Shown here piece by piece: positions 1 through 11,746 of a DNA stretch of 64,000 nt (position 1 is the stretch's first letter; each line of letters begins with the position of its first letter). The stretch spans positions 310,001 to 374,000 of the forward strand of contig NZ_PJRT01000009.1 in assembly GCF_002858935.1 (NCBI RefSeq), in the 5' to 3' direction. The position numbers and the translations under genes were made by a program. The notes beneath the pieces are model-generated. The model searched no databases. It saw only the letters and a list, made by a program, of their open reading frames with translations, and was not told the origin of the DNA. Source of the stretch: Pantoea endophytica (GTDB lineage: Bacteria; Pseudomonadota; Gammaproteobacteria; Enterobacterales; Enterobacteriaceae).

Positions 1-104
1 TGAGCAGTCAGCAGAGCAACCTGAACTTCAGTTGAACCGCTGTCGTTGGTACCACGACCGTATTTAGCAACGATCTCTGCTTTAGCTTCTACGCTTAGAG
101 ACAT
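1..104 (-). CDS. rpsO: Ribosomal protein S15, N-terminal part (cut by window edge)
   Basis: Reading the minus strand from the ATG at 102-104 gives [16 protein letters not shown] and onward, the conserved N-terminus of 30S protein S15, a primary 16S rRNA binder that organises the platform of the small subunit. About 34 residues are visible and the rest lies left of the window. A GGAG-like ribosome site lies just upstream at about 110-118. It follows truB, as in other enterobacteria. The family is known to repress its own translation through a leader pseudoknot; I did not verify that structure here. Confidence 0.95.
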   Translation of the reverse strand, partial: MSLSVEAKAEIVAKYGRGTNDSGSTEVQVALLTA

Positions 105-237
105 AATAAACTCCGTTGGATAATGAATGTATGGGTGCCGATCTCTAATTCAGCAGCCCGCTTTTAAAGCCGCGCCATTCTACTCTTCGCCTGATAGCAA
201 CGCAAATGCGCCGTTAGGTCAAATGCGAGAGGCTTGA

Positions 238-1182
238 TTACGCAGGAAATTCTACCACCAGACGACGCGGCGCCACGCGTCCATCGTCGGCGATTTCGGC
301 CATACCAATGAATTTTTGCTCATCACCTTCCGTCACGCGCACCAATCCCTGTTCCGGCGCATCCGCCACCTGAACCGGCATACCTTGTTTGAAATAAGCC
401 GCCACCGTAGGCAGCAAATTCACCATCGGGAACTCTTCTGCCGGACTATCCATCGGCAGCAATAACGCATCGAGCGCACTGTAATCCGGCGTTTCCGCCA
501 TGTTGACGGTGGCCGCCACTTCCTGCAGCTGCTCCAGCGTCACCATTCTTTCGATCGGATAACGCGCCACCTGCAGACGACGCAGCATGATAACGTGCGC
601 ACCGCAGCCAAGCCGTTCACCGAGATCGTCGATGATAGTGCGGATGTAAGTGCCTTTAGAGACGTGAATCTCCAGCTCCAGTTCATCACCTTCCCAGCGA
701 ATAAACTGCAGCTCAAACACTTTGATCGGGCGCGCTTCACGCGGCACAGTTATGCCTTCACGTGCGTACTCGTATAGCTTGCGTCCCTGATACTTCAGCG
801 CGGAGAACATGGTCGGCACCTGCATGGTGTCGCCACGAAAATAGTCCAGCGCTGCATTCAGTGCCGCCTGATCAAAAGTAATTGCACGCGTCTCAACAAT
901 ATTACCGTCGGCATCAGACGTATCGGTGCGTTCACCCAGGCGAGCAATGACGCGATAACGCTTGTCCGAATCGAGCAGATACTGCGAAAACTTGGTGGCT
1001 TCGCCGAGGCAAATCGGCAGCATGCCGGTCGCCAGGGGATCGAGGGCGCCGGTGTGGCCCGCTTTGTTCGCGTTGAACAGACGTTTTACTTTCTGCAGCA
1101 CATCATTAGAAGATGCGCCTTGGTGCTTATCCAGCAGAAACACACCGTGGACGTCGCGACCGCGACGACGAGGACGACTCAT
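238..1182 (-). CDS. truB: tRNA pseudouridine-55 synthase TruB
   Basis: 314 residues, the usual family length. TruB converts U55 in the T-loop of all elongator tRNAs to pseudouridine and also acts as a tRNA chaperone in the cytoplasm. The catalytic aspartate is Asp48 in the motif [15 protein letters not shown]-like C-terminal domain follows from about residue 250. The start codon at 1180-1182 shares one base with the rbfA stop (TAATG), so translation is probably coupled. The gene belongs to the rimP-nusA-infB-rbfA-truB-rpsO unit. No anomalies seen. Confidence 0.97.
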   Translation of the reverse strand: MSRPRRRGRDVHGVFLLDKHQGASSNDVLQKVKRLFNANKAGHTGALDPLATGMLPICLGEATKFSQYLLDSDKRYRVIARLGERTDTSDADGNIVETRAITFDQAALNAALDYFRGDTMQVPTMFSALKYQGRKLYEYAREGITVPREARPIKVFELQFIRWEGDELELEIHVSKGTYIRTIIDDLGERLGCGAHVIMLRRLQVARYPIERMVTLEQLQEVAATVNMAETPDYSALDALLLPMDSPAEEFPMVNLLPTVAAYFKQGMPVQVADAPEQGLVRVTEGDEQKFIGMAEIADDGRVAPRRLVVEFPA

Positions 1183-1589
1183 TAGTCCTCCTTGTCATCT
1201 TCCGCCGGGCTATCGCCACGACGCTCAACATCGCTCTTAATAACGTTGCTGACCAGGTTCGACATGCGCATACCTTCGATCAGCGAGTTGTCGTAGAAGA
1301 AGGTTAGCTCCGGCACGATGCGCAGGCGCATCGCTTTACCTACCAGCGTGCGGATATAGCCAGAGGCTTCTTTCAGCGCCTTCAGGCCGTTTTGCACTGC
1401 TTCTTCATCTTTATCATTCAAAAAGGTCACAAACACCTTGGCATAGGCAAGATCGCGCGACACTTCGACGCCCGAAACCGTCACCATCATACCGAGACGT
1501 GGATCTTTAATTTCGCGCTGCAGGATAATTGCGATCTCTTTCTGCAACTCCTGAGAAACGCGCTGTTGGCGGCCAAATTCTTTTGCCAT
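1182..1589 (-). CDS. rbfA: 30S ribosome-binding factor RbfA
   Basis: The reading frame opens at 1604, but the conserved N-terminus [16 protein letters not shown] begins at 1589, giving 135 residues, which matches the family. RbfA is a small KH-fold protein that binds immature 30S subunits near 16S helix 1, aids maturation and is a cold-shock adaptation factor. It sits between infB and truB, overlapping the truB start by one base. The C-terminal tail is acidic ([10 protein letters not shown]), as in relatives. Confidence 0.96.
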   Translation of the reverse strand: MAKEFGRQQRVSQELQKEIAIILQREIKDPRLGMMVTVSGVEVSRDLAYAKVFVTFLNDKDEEAVQNGLKALKEASGYIRTLVGKAMRLRIVPELTFFYDNSLIEGMRMSNLVSNVIKSDVERRGDSPAEDDKED

Positions 1590-1611
1590 TATTCTTTCTC
1601 CCAAATAATTC

Positions 1612-1630
1612 GGGAGGCCAGAGGCCTCCC
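1612..1630 (-). other. Intercistronic hairpin between infB and rbfA
   Basis: An 8-bp GC-rich perfect stem (GGGAGGCC / GGCCTCCC) with a 3-base loop lies between the infB stop and the rbfA start. No U-tract follows in the minus direction, so it looks like an mRNA stability or processing element and not a terminator. Function is inferred only. Confidence 0.5.
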
Positions 1631-1654
1631 AAATTGCAACACATCAAATGATGA

Positions 1655-4345
1655 TCAATCGATGGTGCGTTTAATTTCAATCACTTCGAACACTTCGATC
1701 ATATCGCCAACGCGAACGTCGTTATAGTTCTTCACGCCAATACCACATTCCATGCCGTTACGAACTTCGTTAACGTCATCTTTGAAGCGACGCAGTGATT
1801 CCAGTTCGCCTTCATAGATAACCACGTTGTCACGCAGTACACGGATTGGGTTGTGACGTTTGATGATACCTTCAGTGACCATACAGCCCGCGATGGCACC
1901 AAACTTCGGTGATTTGAACACGTCACGTACCGCAGCCAGACCGATAATCTGCTGTTTGAACTCTGGAGCCAGCATACCGCTCATCGCAGCTTTCACTTCG
2001 TCGATCAGATTATAGATGACGGAGTAATAACGCAGGTCAACGTTTTCAGCGTCAATCACGCGGCGAGCAGATGCATCAGCACGCACGTTGAAGCCGAGAA
2101 TGATGGCGTTGGATGCTGCAGCCAGCGTGGCGTCGGTTTCGGTGATACCACCCACGCCTGAACCGATAATGCGTACTTTCACTTCGTCGGTAGAGAGTTT
2201 GAGCAGCGAATCAGAGATGGCTTCAACAGAACCCTGTACGTCAGATTTCAGCACGATGTTCAGCTCAGACACTTCGCCTTCAGTCATGTTGGCGAACATG
2301 TTCTCCAACTTAGACTTCTGCTGACGCGCCAGCTTAACTTCGCGGAATTTGCCCTGACGATACAGTGCAACTTCACGCGCTTTCTTCTCATCACGTACTA
2401 CAGTCGCTTCATCACCCGCAGCCGGCACACCGGACAGACCGAGGATTTCGACTGGAATGGATGGACCCGCTTCCAGTACTTCACGACCCAGTTCGTCACG
2501 CATCGCACGTACACGGCCATATTCGAAGCCGCACAGTACGATATCGCCTTTATTCAGCGTTCCTTCACGTACCAGCACGGTAGCAACCGGGCCACGACCT
2601 TTGTCGAGGAACGATTCAATCACTACGCCGCTGGCCATACCTTCACGGATAGCAGACAGTTCCAGAACTTCAGCTTGCAGCAGAATCGCATTCAGCAGGT
2701 CGTCGATACCGGTACCGGCTTTCGCAGAGACGTTAACGAACATGTTCTCACCGCCCCACTCTTCCGGAAGAATTCCGTATTGGGTCAGTTCGTTCTTAAC
2801 GCGGTCTGGATCAGCATCTGGCTTATCAATTTTGTTAACCGCAACAACCACTGGCACACCGGCTGCTTTCGCATGCTGGATAGCTTCAACGGTCTGAGGC
2901 ATCACGCCATCGTCAGCAGCCACAACCAGGATAACGATATCCGTGGCCTGCGCACCACGAGCACGCATTGCGGTAAACGCGGCGTGTCCAGGGGTATCGA
3001 GGAAGGTGATCATACCGTTGTCAGTTTCAACGTGGTAAGCACCAATATGCTGGGTAATACCGCCCGCTTCGCCTGATGCCACTTTCGTTGAACGAATGTA
3101 GTCAAGCAGCGAGGTTTTACCGTGGTCAACATGACCCATGATGGTGACGACTGGCGCACGGCTTTCCTGCGCAGCATCGGTGTCACGATCGTCCATTACC
3201 GCTTCTTCCAGCTCATTCTCACGGCGCAGGATCACTTTGTGACCCATCTCTTCCGCAACCATCTGAGCGGTTTCTTGATCGATAACCTGGTTGATGGTCG
3301 CCATGGCGCCCATCTTCATCATCGCTTTAACGACCAGAGAACCTTTGATCGCCATTTTGTTAGCCAGTTCAGCAACGGTGATGGTTTCACCGATTACAAC
3401 ATCGCGGTTAACCGCCTGAGCTGGCTTGTTAAAGCCCTGCTGCAGGGTGCTTGGCTTACGATGCTTACCGCCTTTGCCGCCACGCACCTGAGCACGCGCT
3501 TCTTCGCGATCGGTTTTAGCTTCAGAGTGCTTGTTGCCTTTCTTAACCGGACGAGCCGCTTTGGTGGTGCGGGCACGTGCACGGCCAGCTTCTACCTGGC
3601 GATCGTTCTCGTCTTCTGCCTGGCGGGCGTGAGTAGAGGTAGTGACGTGATAATCGCCTTTATCCTCTTCTTCAGGTTTTGCCCATTCAGCGCCTTTCTC
3701 TTCAGCCAGGCGGCGGGCTTCTTCAGCCACGCGGCGCGCATCTTCTTCCAGCTTACGGCGTGCTTCTTCTTCTGCTTTACGTTTCAGTTCGGCAGCTTCT
3801 GCTTCACGACGGGCTTTATCAGATTGCGCAGCCTTGGCTACTACATCGGTAGGTTGATTAGTCAATTTCTCTTTTTCCGCTGCTTCACGTTTAGCCTTGT
3901 CAGCGGCTTCGCGCTTGGCTTTGTCTTCGGCTTCACGTTGCGCTTTCTGTTCAGCTTCGCGACGGGCTTGTTCTTCCGCCTCGCGACGCGCCTGCTCTTC
4001 CGCTTCACGCTGCGCCTCGGCTTCCGCTTCTGCCTGAGCTTGCTCAGACTCTGCATCGCCTTTCACGTATGTGCGCTTTTTGCGGACTTCGATTTGTACC
4101 GACTTACTTTTACCCCCGGTGACGGGAATATTCAAGGTGCTGCGCGTCTTGCGCTGCAAAGTCAGCTTGCTTGAACCGGTCTGACCGTGCTCACGATTCA
4201 GGTGAGACAGTAAGGTTTCTTTCTCTTGCTGGGATACCGCATCGTTTTCAGACTTACGAATCCCTGCATCAGCAAATTGCTGTACCAGGCGATCGACCGG
4301 GGTCTGAATTTCGGCGGCCAGCGATTTTACGGTTACATCTGTCAT
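1655..4345 (-). CDS. infB: Translation initiation factor IF-2
   Basis: 896 residues, close to the E. coli length of 890. IF-2 is the GTPase that brings fMet-tRNA to the 30S subunit and promotes subunit joining. The N-terminal IF2N module ([13 protein letters not shown]) is followed by a long low-complexity Ala/Glu/Arg/Lys-rich coiled-coil linker (about residues 95-230), a second IF2N-like region, then the G domain with P-loop GHVDHGKT near residue 404, the switch II motif DTPGHAAF and the NKID motif. C-terminal domains C1 and C2 follow. It lies 17 bases downstream of nusA in the same transcript. Internal starts giving shorter IF-2 forms are known in the family; I did not assign them. Confidence 0.98.
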   Translation of the reverse strand: MTDVTVKSLAAEIQTPVDRLVQQFADAGIRKSENDAVSQQEKETLLSHLNREHGQTGSSKLTLQRKTRSTLNIPVTGGKSKSVQIEVRKKRTYVKGDAESEQAQAEAEAEAQREAEEQARREAEEQARREAEQKAQREAEDKAKREAADKAKREAAEKEKLTNQPTDVVAKAAQSDKARREAEAAELKRKAEEEARRKLEEDARRVAEEARRLAEEKGAEWAKPEEEDKGDYHVTTSTHARQAEDENDRQVEAGRARARTTKAARPVKKGNKHSEAKTDREEARAQVRGGKGGKHRKPSTLQQGFNKPAQAVNRDVVIGETITVAELANKMAIKGSLVVKAMMKMGAMATINQVIDQETAQMVAEEMGHKVILRRENELEEAVMDDRDTDAAQESRAPVVTIMGHVDHGKTSLLDYIRSTKVASGEAGGITQHIGAYHVETDNGMITFLDTPGHAAFTAMRARGAQATDIVILVVAADDGVMPQTVEAIQHAKAAGVPVVVAVNKIDKPDADPDRVKNELTQYGILPEEWGGENMFVNVSAKAGTGIDDLLNAILLQAEVLELSAIREGMASGVVIESFLDKGRGPVATVLVREGTLNKGDIVLCGFEYGRVRAMRDELGREVLEAGPSIPVEILGLSGVPAAGDEATVVRDEKKAREVALYRQGKFREVKLARQQKSKLENMFANMTEGEVSELNIVLKSDVQGSVEAISDSLLKLSTDEVKVRIIGSGVGGITETDATLAAASNAIILGFNVRADASARRVIDAENVDLRYYSVIYNLIDEVKAAMSGMLAPEFKQQIIGLAAVRDVFKSPKFGAIAGCMVTEGIIKRHNPIRVLRDNVVIYEGELESLRRFKDDVNEVRNGMECGIGVKNYNDVRVGDMIEVFEVIEIKRTID

Positions 4346-4362
4346 GCTGTTCCTTCCTGTTA

Positions 4363-5850
4363 TTACGCGTCATCGCCGAACCAGCAGATATTACGTGCAG
4401 CCATAATCAGCGCACCGGCTTTCTCGTCATCCAGCCCTTCAATATCTGTCAGATCGTCAACACCTTGCTCAGCGAGATCTTCCAGCGTGCAAACGCCTTT
4501 CGACGCCAGGCGATACGCCAGCGCACGATCCAAGCCCTCAAGATTCAGAAGATCCTCAGCGGGCTCCTGATTACCAAGGCTCTCTTCTTTCGCTAATGCC
4601 AGGGTGGTTAACGCATTTTTTGCTCGTTCACGCAGGGCTTCAATGGTCTCTTCATCGAGGCCGTCGATTTCCAGCAGCTCGTTGATTGGCACATAAGCCA
4701 ATTCTTCCAGCGAAGAGAAGCCCTCTTCCACCAGAATGGTGGCGAACTCTTCGTCGATGTCGAGATGTTTGGTGAACATATCGATCGCTGCATGGGCTTC
4801 AGCTTGGTGCTTAGCCTGCAGATCATCGACGGTCATCACGTTTAGTTCCCAACCGCTCAGTTGGGAAGCCAGACGCACGTTTTGGCCGTTACGGCCGATC
4901 GCCTGAGCCAGATTGCCGGCTTCAACAGCGATATCCATGGTGTGATTATCTTCATCCACCACAATTGACGCCACATCGGCTGGCGCCATAGCGTTGATAA
5001 CGAACTGCGCCGGGTTGTCGTCCCACAGCACAATGTCGATACGCTCGCCACCCAGCTCGCTCGAAACCGCCTGGACACGCGCACCGCGCATACCGACGCA
5101 AGCGCCCACTGGATCAATACGTTTATCGTTGGTCTTCACCGCGATTTTGGCGCGTGAACCCGGATCGCGCGCTGCCGCTTTGATCTCGATAACTTCTTCG
5201 CCAATTTCTGGCACCTCAATGCGGAACAACTCGATCAGCATTTCTGGTTTAGAACGGGTGACGAACAGCTGCGCGCCACGCGCTTCAGGGCGAACGGCAT
5301 ACAGCACACCGCGGATACGGTCACCTGGACGGAAGTTTTCACGCGGCAGCATGTCTTCACGCAAAATCACCGCTTCAGCATTGCTGCCGAGGTCCAGTGA
5401 AATGTTGTCACGGTTCACTTTCTTCACCACGCCGGTGATGATTTCGCCTTCGTGCTGACGGAACTGATCAACCACCATTGCGCGCTCAGCTTCACGTACT
5501 TTTTGTACGATAACCTGCTTAGCAGTTTGGGTGGTGATACGGTCGAAGGTGACAGATTCAATCTGATCTTCGACAAATTCGCCCAGATTGAACGCTTCGT
5601 CTTCATAACGGGCTGCATCCAGCGTGATCTCGCGAGTCGGCTGCGTGACTTCTTCTACAATCTGCCAGCGACGAAAGGTGTCGAAATCGCCGCTGCGGCG
5701 ATCGATGCTGACACGCACTTCGATCTCTTGCTCATACTTCTTTTTGGTCGCAGTGGCCAAAGCGCTCTCCAGCGCTTCGAAGATTTTCTCACGCGGCAGG
5801 GCTTTTTCGTTAGAAACGGCTTCTACTACAGCTAAGATCTCTTTGTTCAT
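4363..5850 (-). CDS. nusA: Transcription termination/antitermination factor NusA
   Basis: 495 residues when started at the conserved [12 protein letters not shown] (5850), the exact E. coli length; the open frame extends five codons further. NusA binds RNA polymerase through its N-terminal domain, then has S1, KH1 and KH2 RNA-binding domains, and two acidic helix-hairpin-helix AR repeats at the C-terminus that contact the alpha subunit CTD and lambda N. Both AR repeats are visible (about 360-420 and 435-490). It lies 24 bases after rimP and 17 bases before infB, the standard operon. Confidence 0.98.
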   Translation of the reverse strand: MNKEILAVVEAVSNEKALPREKIFEALESALATATKKKYEQEIEVRVSIDRRSGDFDTFRRWQIVEEVTQPTREITLDAARYEDEAFNLGEFVEDQIESVTFDRITTQTAKQVIVQKVREAERAMVVDQFRQHEGEIITGVVKKVNRDNISLDLGSNAEAVILREDMLPRENFRPGDRIRGVLYAVRPEARGAQLFVTRSKPEMLIELFRIEVPEIGEEVIEIKAAARDPGSRAKIAVKTNDKRIDPVGACVGMRGARVQAVSSELGGERIDIVLWDDNPAQFVINAMAPADVASIVVDEDNHTMDIAVEAGNLAQAIGRNGQNVRLASQLSGWELNVMTVDDLQAKHQAEAHAAIDMFTKHLDIDEEFATILVEEGFSSLEELAYVPINELLEIDGLDEETIEALRERAKNALTTLALAKEESLGNQEPAEDLLNLEGLDRALAYRLASKGVCTLEDLAEQGVDDLTDIEGLDDEKAGALIMAARNICWFGDDA

Positions 5851-5874
5851 CCTGGTTAGCCTCAATCCGGACTT

Positions 5875-6333
5875 TTAAAAGTGGGGGACCAGGTTCGCTT
5901 TCTGAATGTTGCTCAGCGCGAACACTTCATCGTTACCCTCAACGGTCACCGTGATCATCTCGCCTTCAACAGACTTGATGATACCCTGCCATTTACGGCG
6001 GTTTTGTACGGCCATGCGTAGTACCAGGCTCACCTCGTCACCGACAAAACGTGCATAGTGTTCAGCAGTGAAAAGAGGACGTTCGAGACCCGGCGAGGAA
6101 ACTTCAAGGTTGTAAGCCACGGTAATTGGATCTTCCACATCCATTACTGCGCTAACCTGGTGGCTAACATCGGCGCAATCATCAACATTGATACCCTCTT
6201 CACTATCAATATAGATGCGCAGGGTTGATGTGCGACCACGAATAAACTCAATACCGACTAATTCGTAGCCAAGCGCTTCTACTGGAGCAGAGATCAACTC
6301 TGTCAATTTTTGCTCTAATGTGGACAAGCCCAC
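5875..6333 (-). CDS. rimP: Ribosome maturation factor RimP
   Basis: 152 residues from a GTG start at 6331-6333 ([14 protein letters not shown]), matching the known N-terminus of the E. coli protein. The open frame runs up to 6483, but the upstream part crosses a terminator and has no similarity. RimP is needed for 30S assembly, acting before S12/S19 incorporation. Family motifs [19 protein letters not shown] and SSPGLERPL are present. It is the first protein gene of the nusA-infB operon, directly behind the tRNA-fMet gene and its terminator. Confidence 0.95.
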   Translation of the reverse strand: MGLSTLEQKLTELISAPVEALGYELVGIEFIRGRTSTLRIYIDSEEGINVDDCADVSHQVSAVMDVEDPITVAYNLEVSSPGLERPLFTAEHYARFVGDEVSLVLRMAVQNRRKWQGIIKSVEGEMITVTVEGNDEVFALSNIQKANLVPHF

Positions 6334-6386
6334 CCCCAAGACATAAAAAAAGGGCCTATAGCCCAGTGTTTCGATTTCCTGATAAC

Positions 6387-6414
6387 AAAAAACCCCGAAT
6401 ATTCGGGGCTTTTT
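6387..6414 (-). terminator. Rho-independent terminator after the tRNA genes
   Basis: A perfect 8-bp stem CCCCGAAT/ATTCGGGG at 6393-6408 is flanked by A6 on its left and T5 on its right. In the minus direction the hairpin is followed by a U-run, so it ends or attenuates transcription coming from the tRNA-fMet gene before rimP. The T-tract on the other side makes it potentially bidirectional. Confidence 0.8.
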
Positions 6415-6539
6415 GTGACTGGACCCTGTACGCCGCATAGCGGCTTCGGAGCACAATCCAAAAGAATTTTTTTCAAAAATCACTGAGATTGCGTCCGTCG
6501 ATGCATACAGTATATTTGAAAAAGAACTCTAAGGGAAAG

Positions 6540-6616
<77 letters not shown>

Positions 6617-6675
6617 TCCGAAAACGTGGCGAATAATACGCCGACCTTGCAAAAAATGCAAGTTAAACTGAGATT

Positions 6676-6762
6676 TGGTACCGAGGACGGGACTTGAACC
6701 CGTAAGCCCTTTCGAGCACTACCACCTCAAGGTAGCGTGTCTACCAATTTCACCACCTCGGT
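6676..6762 (-). tRNA. leuU: tRNA-Leu (anticodon GAG)
   Basis: An 87-nt class II tRNA on the minus strand with encoded CCA, acceptor ACCGAGG/CCTCGGT, anticodon GAG in the loop CTTGAGG, and a long variable arm around GTGCTCGAAAGGGC. It follows secG, as leuU does in E. coli. In E. coli argG separates leuU from metY; here the two tRNAs are only about 60 bases apart. Confidence 0.96.
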
Positions 6763-6811
6763 ACATCACTAGACTGCGACGTTGTTTTATCGCACTACAG
6801 CGTTGACGATC

Positions 6812-7147
6812 TTAATGCGGGATATCATTGCCCGGTGTTGCCGGTTTAGCTGGCTGAGTCTGCTGTTCAGACTGCGCCGGCGCAGTGAGGTTATCCCACT
6901 CGCTACCTTTGGCTGTTTTATTACTGTTCAGGTTACCCAGAACCAGGCTGATGATGAAGAACAGCGTAGCCAGTACCGCGGTCATACGAGTCATAAAGTT
7001 GCCAGACCCATTTGAACCAAACAGCGTACCAGAAGCGCCTGCACCGAATGAGGCTCCCATATCAGCGCCTTTGCCTTGCTGCAGCATGATCAAACCCACG
7101 AGGCCAATCGCTACAATAAGGAAAACAACTAACAGAGCTTCGTACAT
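6812..7147 (-). CDS. secG: Preprotein translocase subunit SecG
   Basis: 111 residues from the conserved start MYEALLVVFLIVAIG (7147); two extra codons lie upstream. SecG is the small inner-membrane subunit of SecYEG that assists the SecA cycle. Two transmembrane helices are evident (about 2-20 and 52-72) with the conserved loop GADMGASFGAGASGTLFG between them, followed by a Gln/Pro-rich cytoplasmic tail. It lies upstream of tRNA-Leu, the normal arrangement. Confidence 0.96.
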   Translation of the reverse strand: MYEALLVVFLIVAIGLVGLIMLQQGKGADMGASFGAGASGTLFGSNGSGNFMTRMTAVLATLFFIISLVLGNLNSNKTAKGSEWDNLTAPAQSEQQTQPAKPATPGNDIPH

Positions 7148-7326
7148 AATCAACCTGTTTCCTTGCGCGTATCTGCACAGTTAAAGCTTCAACCAATATC
7201 GATGGGGAGTCTCGTCATCACCCATCAGAAGCGGGTGTGAATACTAACCAAAGGCACATACCTCTGCAAGTGCAATTTTCACCATCGCTTTCGATTGCGG
7301 AAAAAAGCACCATCCCGGTGATTTTG

Positions 7327-7356
7327 CAGGCGGAAAGTTTAAAAACTCCCCGCCTG
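7327..7356 (-). other. Hairpin downstream of glmM
   Basis: An inverted repeat (CAGGCGG / CCGCCTG) with additional AGTTT/AAACT pairing inside it lies 6 bases after the glmM stop. There is no clear U-tract in the minus direction, so it may be a weak terminator or a 3'-end stabiliser between glmM and secG. Confidence 0.35.
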
Positions 7357-7361
7357 AAAAC

Positions 7362-8696
7362 TTACACCGCTTTTACTGCATCCGCGATTTTATGCGCCAG
7401 CGCACTGACCTGCGCCTCATCTTCACCTTCCACCATCACACGAATCAGGGGTTCAGTGCCGGATTTGCGCAGCAACACACGACCGCGTCCCGCCAGCGTT
7501 TTTTCAGCTTCCGCAGTGACAGCTTTCACGCTTTCGCTTTCCAGCGGATCGTGCTCGCCAGCGAAGCGCACATTGACCAAAATCTGTGGCAGCATTTTCA
7601 TGCCGCTGCACAGGTCATGTAGCGTCATATGGTTACGTACGATTGCAGTAAGCACTTGCAAACTTGCCACGATGCCGTCGCCGGTAGTGGTTTTGTCCAG
7701 CAGAATGACGTGACCGGAGTTTTCCGCTCCTAGACGCCAGCCCTTCTCCTGCATTTTTTCCAGCACATAGCGGTCGCCCACTTTCGCACGGGTAAACGGA
7801 ATACCCAGCTGTTTCAGCGCCAGTTCCAGACCCATGTTGCTCATTAACGTGCCCACCACGCCACCGCGCAGCTGGCCCTGACGCAGCCCTTCACGCGCAA
7901 TGATGTAGAGAATTTGATCGCCATCGACTTTGTGACCTAAATGGTCAACCATCATGATGCGGTCGCCATCACCGTCGTACGCCAGTCCGAGATCGGCCTT
8001 CTCTTCCAATACGCGATGCTGCAGCAAACGCAAATCGGTCGCACCGCAATCTTTGTTGATGTTCATGCCATCCGGCTGCACGCCGATAGCAATCACATTC
8101 GCACCCAGCTCGCGCAGCACGTTAGGCGCAATGTGATACGTCGCGCCATTCGCGCAATCAACCACAATCTTCAGCCCATTCAGGCTCAGCTCGCTTGGGA
8201 AAGTCCCTTTGCAGAACTCGATGTAACGACCAGCAGCATCGACAATGCGACTGGCGCGGCCCAGTTCAGCCGACTCCACGCAGGTGATCGGCTTTTCCAT
8301 CTCCAGTTCGATGGCTTCTTCAACTTCGTCCGGCAGCTTGGTACCTTCAGCCGAGAAGAATTTAATGCCATTGTCGTCAAAGGGATTGTGAGAAGCTGAA
8401 ATCACAATGCCCGCTTCCGCGCGGAAAGTACGGGTCAGATATGCAATTGCAGGGGTCGGCATCGGGCCGGTGAAAGCCGCCGACAATCCCGCCGCCGCCA
8501 GACCCGCTTCCAGTGCCGATTCCAGCATATAGCCTGAAATACGCGTATCTTTACCAATCAATACTTTGCGTGACCCCTGGCGCGCCAGCACCTTACCGGC
8601 CGCCCAGCCCAATTTGAGGACAAAATCAGGGGTAATCGGTGCTTCACCGACTTTGCCGCGAATCCCATCTGTACCGAAATATTTACGATTACTCAT
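7362..8696 (-). CDS. glmM: Phosphoglucosamine mutase GlmM
   Basis: 444 residues, family length. It interconverts glucosamine-6-phosphate and glucosamine-1-phosphate, feeding UDP-GlcNAc synthesis for peptidoglycan and LPS. The phosphoserine is Ser102 in [10 protein letters not shown]; the metal-binding loop DGDGDR is near residues 240-245; and the phosphate-binding loop [12 protein letters not shown] is near the C-terminus. Four bases separate it from folP upstream, the conserved folP-glmM pair. Confidence 0.97.
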   Translation of the reverse strand: MSNRKYFGTDGIRGKVGEAPITPDFVLKLGWAAGKVLARQGSRKVLIGKDTRISGYMLESALEAGLAAAGLSAAFTGPMPTPAIAYLTRTFRAEAGIVISASHNPFDDNGIKFFSAEGTKLPDEVEEAIELEMEKPITCVESAELGRASRIVDAAGRYIEFCKGTFPSELSLNGLKIVVDCANGATYHIAPNVLRELGANVIAIGVQPDGMNINKDCGATDLRLLQHRVLEEKADLGLAYDGDGDRIMMVDHLGHKVDGDQILYIIAREGLRQGQLRGGVVGTLMSNMGLELALKQLGIPFTRAKVGDRYVLEKMQEKGWRLGAENSGHVILLDKTTTGDGIVASLQVLTAIVRNHMTLHDLCSGMKMLPQILVNVRFAGEHDPLESESVKAVTAEAEKTLAGRGRVLLRKSGTEPLIRVMVEGEDEAQVSALAHKIADAVKAV

Positions 8697-8699
8697 GCT

Positions 8700-9533
8700 T
8701 TATCCTTTTGCTCTCCGTGTCGCTTCGACGACGCGCATCGCTTCGACAGTCTCTTTCACATCATGTACGCGAATAATTTGCGCCCCTTGCATGGCGGCAA
8801 TCACCGCACAGCTGAGGCTTCCGGTCAGACGCTGGGCCGGACCGACATTTAGCAACTGCCCAACCATCGACTTGCGTGACATTCCTACCAACAGCGGTAA
8901 GCCGTAGTGGTGGAAATGGCTGAGGTTGGCCAGCAGTTCATAGTTGTGGCTGAGATTCTTACCGAAACCGAAGCCAGGATCGAGCATCAGATTATCTTTT
9001 TTGATGCCGGCGGCTTCACATCGCGCAATCTGTGCAGCGAAGTAAGCGTCCACTTCGCTCACGATGTGGCTATATTCCGGTGCCTGCTGCATGGTGCGCG
9101 GTTCTCCTTGCATATGCATCAGACACACCGGCAAGCCTGTTTCTGCCGCCGCCGCCAGCGCGCCCGGTTCGGACAAAGAACGAATGTCATTGATAATGTG
9201 AGCACCCACTCGCGCCGCTTCACGGATCACTTCTGGCTTGGAAGTATCGACCGAAATCCACACCTCAAAACGCTGCGCGATGGCTTCCACCACCGGAATA
9301 ACGCGTGCCAGCTCCTCTTCCACGCTAACTTCATCAGCGCCCGGACGCGTTGATTCACCGCCCACATCAATAATGGTGGCACCGGCATTCACCATTTCAT
9401 TGGTGTGCGTCAGCGCATCGACCAGCGTGTTGTGACTTCCACCATCAGAGAAAGAGTCCGGCGTGACATTCAAAATACCCATCACATGGGGAAAAGAGAG
9501 ATCGAGATGGGAATCACGGGCGAACAACTTCAT
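8700..9533 (-). CDS. folP: Dihydropteroate synthase FolP
   Basis: 277 residues, slightly shorter at the C-terminus than E. coli (282). It condenses 6-hydroxymethyl-dihydropterin pyrophosphate with p-aminobenzoate in folate synthesis and is the sulfonamide target. TIM-barrel motifs are intact: MGILNVTPDSFSDGG, DVGGESTRPGA, DPGFGFGKN and GMSRKS. It lies between ftsH and glmM, separated from ftsH by a terminator. Conserved sulfonamide-site loops look wild type. Confidence 0.97.
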   Translation of the reverse strand: MKLFARDSHLDLSFPHVMGILNVTPDSFSDGGSHNTLVDALTHTNEMVNAGATIIDVGGESTRPGADEVSVEEELARVIPVVEAIAQRFEVWISVDTSKPEVIREAARVGAHIINDIRSLSEPGALAAAAETGLPVCLMHMQGEPRTMQQAPEYSHIVSEVDAYFAAQIARCEAAGIKKDNLMLDPGFGFGKNLSHNYELLANLSHFHHYGLPLLVGMSRKSMVGQLLNVGPAQRLTGSLSCAVIAAMQGAQIIRVHDVKETVEAMRVVEATRRAKG

Positions 9534-9573
9534 GGCGAGAATCTCCTTGAGGAATCACTGAATCGCGGAATGT

Positions 9574-9599
9574 AAAAAACCCCGGACTGGCCGGGGTTT
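9574..9599 (-). terminator. Rho-independent terminator after ftsH
   Basis: Stem AAACCCCGG/CCGGGGTTT with a 5-base loop (9577-9599). On the minus strand it is followed by a U-run from the A-tract at 9574-9579. It separates the rlmE-ftsH transcript from folP-glmM. Confidence 0.85.
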
Positions 9600-9663
9600 G
9601 CATTGTAACAAGTATTGCGGGAGGGAGAACTGGCGGTGAGCAACGCATCCCGCCAGAATGCCA

Positions 9664-11580
9664 TCACATGATCTTGTCTGAACCCGGCGTTTTCGGGTCA
9701 TCAACAGGACGTGGAGCCTGCGTAGAGTCGCCGTTACCCACAGCAACTTTCGCCTCTTCCCAACCTGCTGGTGGACGCACTTCGCGACGTGCCATCAGAT
9801 CGCTGATCTGCGGTGCATCGATGGTCTCATACTTCATCAGCGCGTCTTTCATCGCGTGAAGGATGTCCATGTTTTCATTCAGAATACGGCGTGCACGCTG
9901 GTAGTTGGTATCGATAAGGTGTTTAACTTCCTGATCGATAATGCGCGCCGTTTCATCTGACATGTGTTTTGCTTTCGCCACTGAGCGACCGAGGAATACT
10001 TCGCCCTCTTCTTCAGCGTAAAGCAATGGACCCAGCTTCTCAGAGAAGCCCCACTGCGTAACCATGTTGCGTGCTACGCTGGTCGCCATTTTGATGTCAG
10101 ATGAAGCACCGGTAGAAACATAGTCCGGACCATAAATGATCTCTTCCGCCAGACGTCCGCCGTAAGCCACAGAAATACGGCTTTCCAGCTTCTGACGGTT
10201 GGCGCTGATCTCATCGCCTACTGGCAAGAAGAAAGCCACACCCAGAGCACGACCACGCGGAATGATGGTGACCTTGTGCACCGGATCGTAACCCGGAACC
10301 AGCGTACCCACGATCGCGTGACCCGCTTCATGATAAGCCGTCGATTCTTTCTGCTCTTCGGTCATCACCATGGAGCGACGTTCCGCACCCATCATGATTT
10401 TGTCTTTGGCTTTTTCAAACTCAACCATCGAAACAACACGCTTGTTGCCGCGAGCAGCAAACAGCGCAGCTTCGTTGACCAGGTTAGCCAAATCCGCACC
10501 GGAGAAACCAGGCGTACCACGTGCGATAACTGATGGATCCATATCGGTTGCCAGCGGCACACGACGCATATGGACTTTGAGAATCTGCTCACGACCACGC
10601 ACGTCTGGCAGACCCACCACAACCTGACGGTCGAAGCGGCCTGGACGCAGCAGCGCCGGGTCAAGTACGTCTGGACGGTTAGTTGCCGCGATAACGATGA
10701 TGCCTTCATTACCTTCAAAGCCATCCATCTCAACCAGCATCTGATTCAGCGTTTGTTCACGTTCATCGTGACCACCGCCTAAACCGGCGCCACGCTGACG
10801 GCCAACCGCATCGATTTCATCGATAAAGATGATGCACGGTGCCGCTTTCTTCGCTTGTTCGAACATGTCACGCACACGAGATGCACCGACACCGACAAAC
10901 ATTTCCACGAAGTCAGAACCGGAAATGGTAAAGAACGGGACTTTGGCTTCACCAGCAATCGCTTTCGCCAGTAACGTTTTACCGGTACCCGGAGGGCCGA
11001 CCATCAGAACGCCTTTCGGAATTTTACCGCCCAGCTTCTGGAAACGGCTCGGCTCACGCAGATACTCAACCAGCTCACCAACTTCTTCTTTGGCCTCATC
11101 ACAACCGGCCACGTCAGCAAAAGTGGTTTTGATCTGATCTTCGGTCAGCATGCGGGCTTTGCTCTTGCCGAAGGACATCGCGCCCTTGCCGCCGCCGCCC
11201 TGCATCTGACGCATAAAGAAGATCCACACGCCAATTAGCAGCAGCATTGGGAACCATGAGATGAAGATGGAAGCCAGCAGGCTTGGTTCTTCAGGCGGTT
11301 CGCCAACGACTTTGACGTTTTTGGTCAACAGGTTATCGAGTAACTTAGGATCGTTGACGGGGATATAGGTGGTGTATTTATTGCTGTCTTTTTTGACAAC
11401 GTTAATCTCACGCCCGTTAATTCGTGCCTCGCGGACCTGATCTTGGTTCACTTCCGATAGGAAAGTTGAATAATCAACCCTACGGCCATTCGACTCGCTG
11501 GGCCCAAAGCTCTGGAATACAGACATCAGCACGACCGCGATGACTAACCAGAGAATCAGGTTTTTCGCCATGTCACTCAA
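9664..11580 (-). CDS. ftsH: ATP-dependent zinc metalloprotease FtsH
   Basis: 638 residues. This membrane-anchored AAA+ protease degrades LpxC, sigma-32, SecY and other proteins. Two N-terminal transmembrane helices (about 7-24 and 99-120) flank a periplasmic domain. The AAA module has Walker A GPPGTGKT (about 195), Walker B IIFIDEID and an SRH region. The protease domain has HEAGH (about 417). The start at 11580 is a TTG with a well spaced GAGG; an ATG three codons on (11571) is the alternative. The Pro-rich C-terminal tail diverges from E. coli. It follows rlmE, as usual. Confidence 0.97.
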   Translation of the reverse strand: MSDMAKNLILWLVIAVVLMSVFQSFGPSESNGRRVDYSTFLSEVNQDQVREARINGREINVVKKDSNKYTTYIPVNDPKLLDNLLTKNVKVVGEPPEEPSLLASIFISWFPMLLLIGVWIFFMRQMQGGGGKGAMSFGKSKARMLTEDQIKTTFADVAGCDEAKEEVGELVEYLREPSRFQKLGGKIPKGVLMVGPPGTGKTLLAKAIAGEAKVPFFTISGSDFVEMFVGVGASRVRDMFEQAKKAAPCIIFIDEIDAVGRQRGAGLGGGHDEREQTLNQMLVEMDGFEGNEGIIVIAATNRPDVLDPALLRPGRFDRQVVVGLPDVRGREQILKVHMRRVPLATDMDPSVIARGTPGFSGADLANLVNEAALFAARGNKRVVSMVEFEKAKDKIMMGAERRSMVMTEEQKESTAYHEAGHAIVGTLVPGYDPVHKVTIIPRGRALGVAFFLPVGDEISANRQKLESRISVAYGGRLAEEIIYGPDYVSTGASSDIKMATSVARNMVTQWGFSEKLGPLLYAEEEGEVFLGRSVAKAKHMSDETARIIDQEVKHLIDTNYQRARRILNENMDILHAMKDALMKYETIDAPQISDLMARREVRPPAGWEEAKVAVGNGDSTQAPRPVDDPKTPGSDKIM

Positions 11581-11746
11581 GGGATTAACCTCATATTACA
11601 ACGATGTTAACAGACAGCGTAGGGTACTATAGATCCTTCATACCTGGAATCGCAGTGCGGATGATTTTGCTTGTTTACCCTGAAACTCAGAATTACACAT
11701 CAGAGTAAACGCATTGGTCGTCTTGCTTTGATTCCGGCAATTCGGG

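Noticed and set aside
3600-4060. Repeated GCTTCGCGACGGGC-like units suggesting a tandem repeat
   Set aside because: They encode the normal low-complexity charged coiled coil of IF-2.
3122-4174. 350-codon open frame on the plus strand opposite infB
   Set aside because: It is the antisense of the Ala/Glu/Lys-rich IF-2 linker; composition is Phe/Leu/Arg-rich with no domain, and IF-2 is certain.
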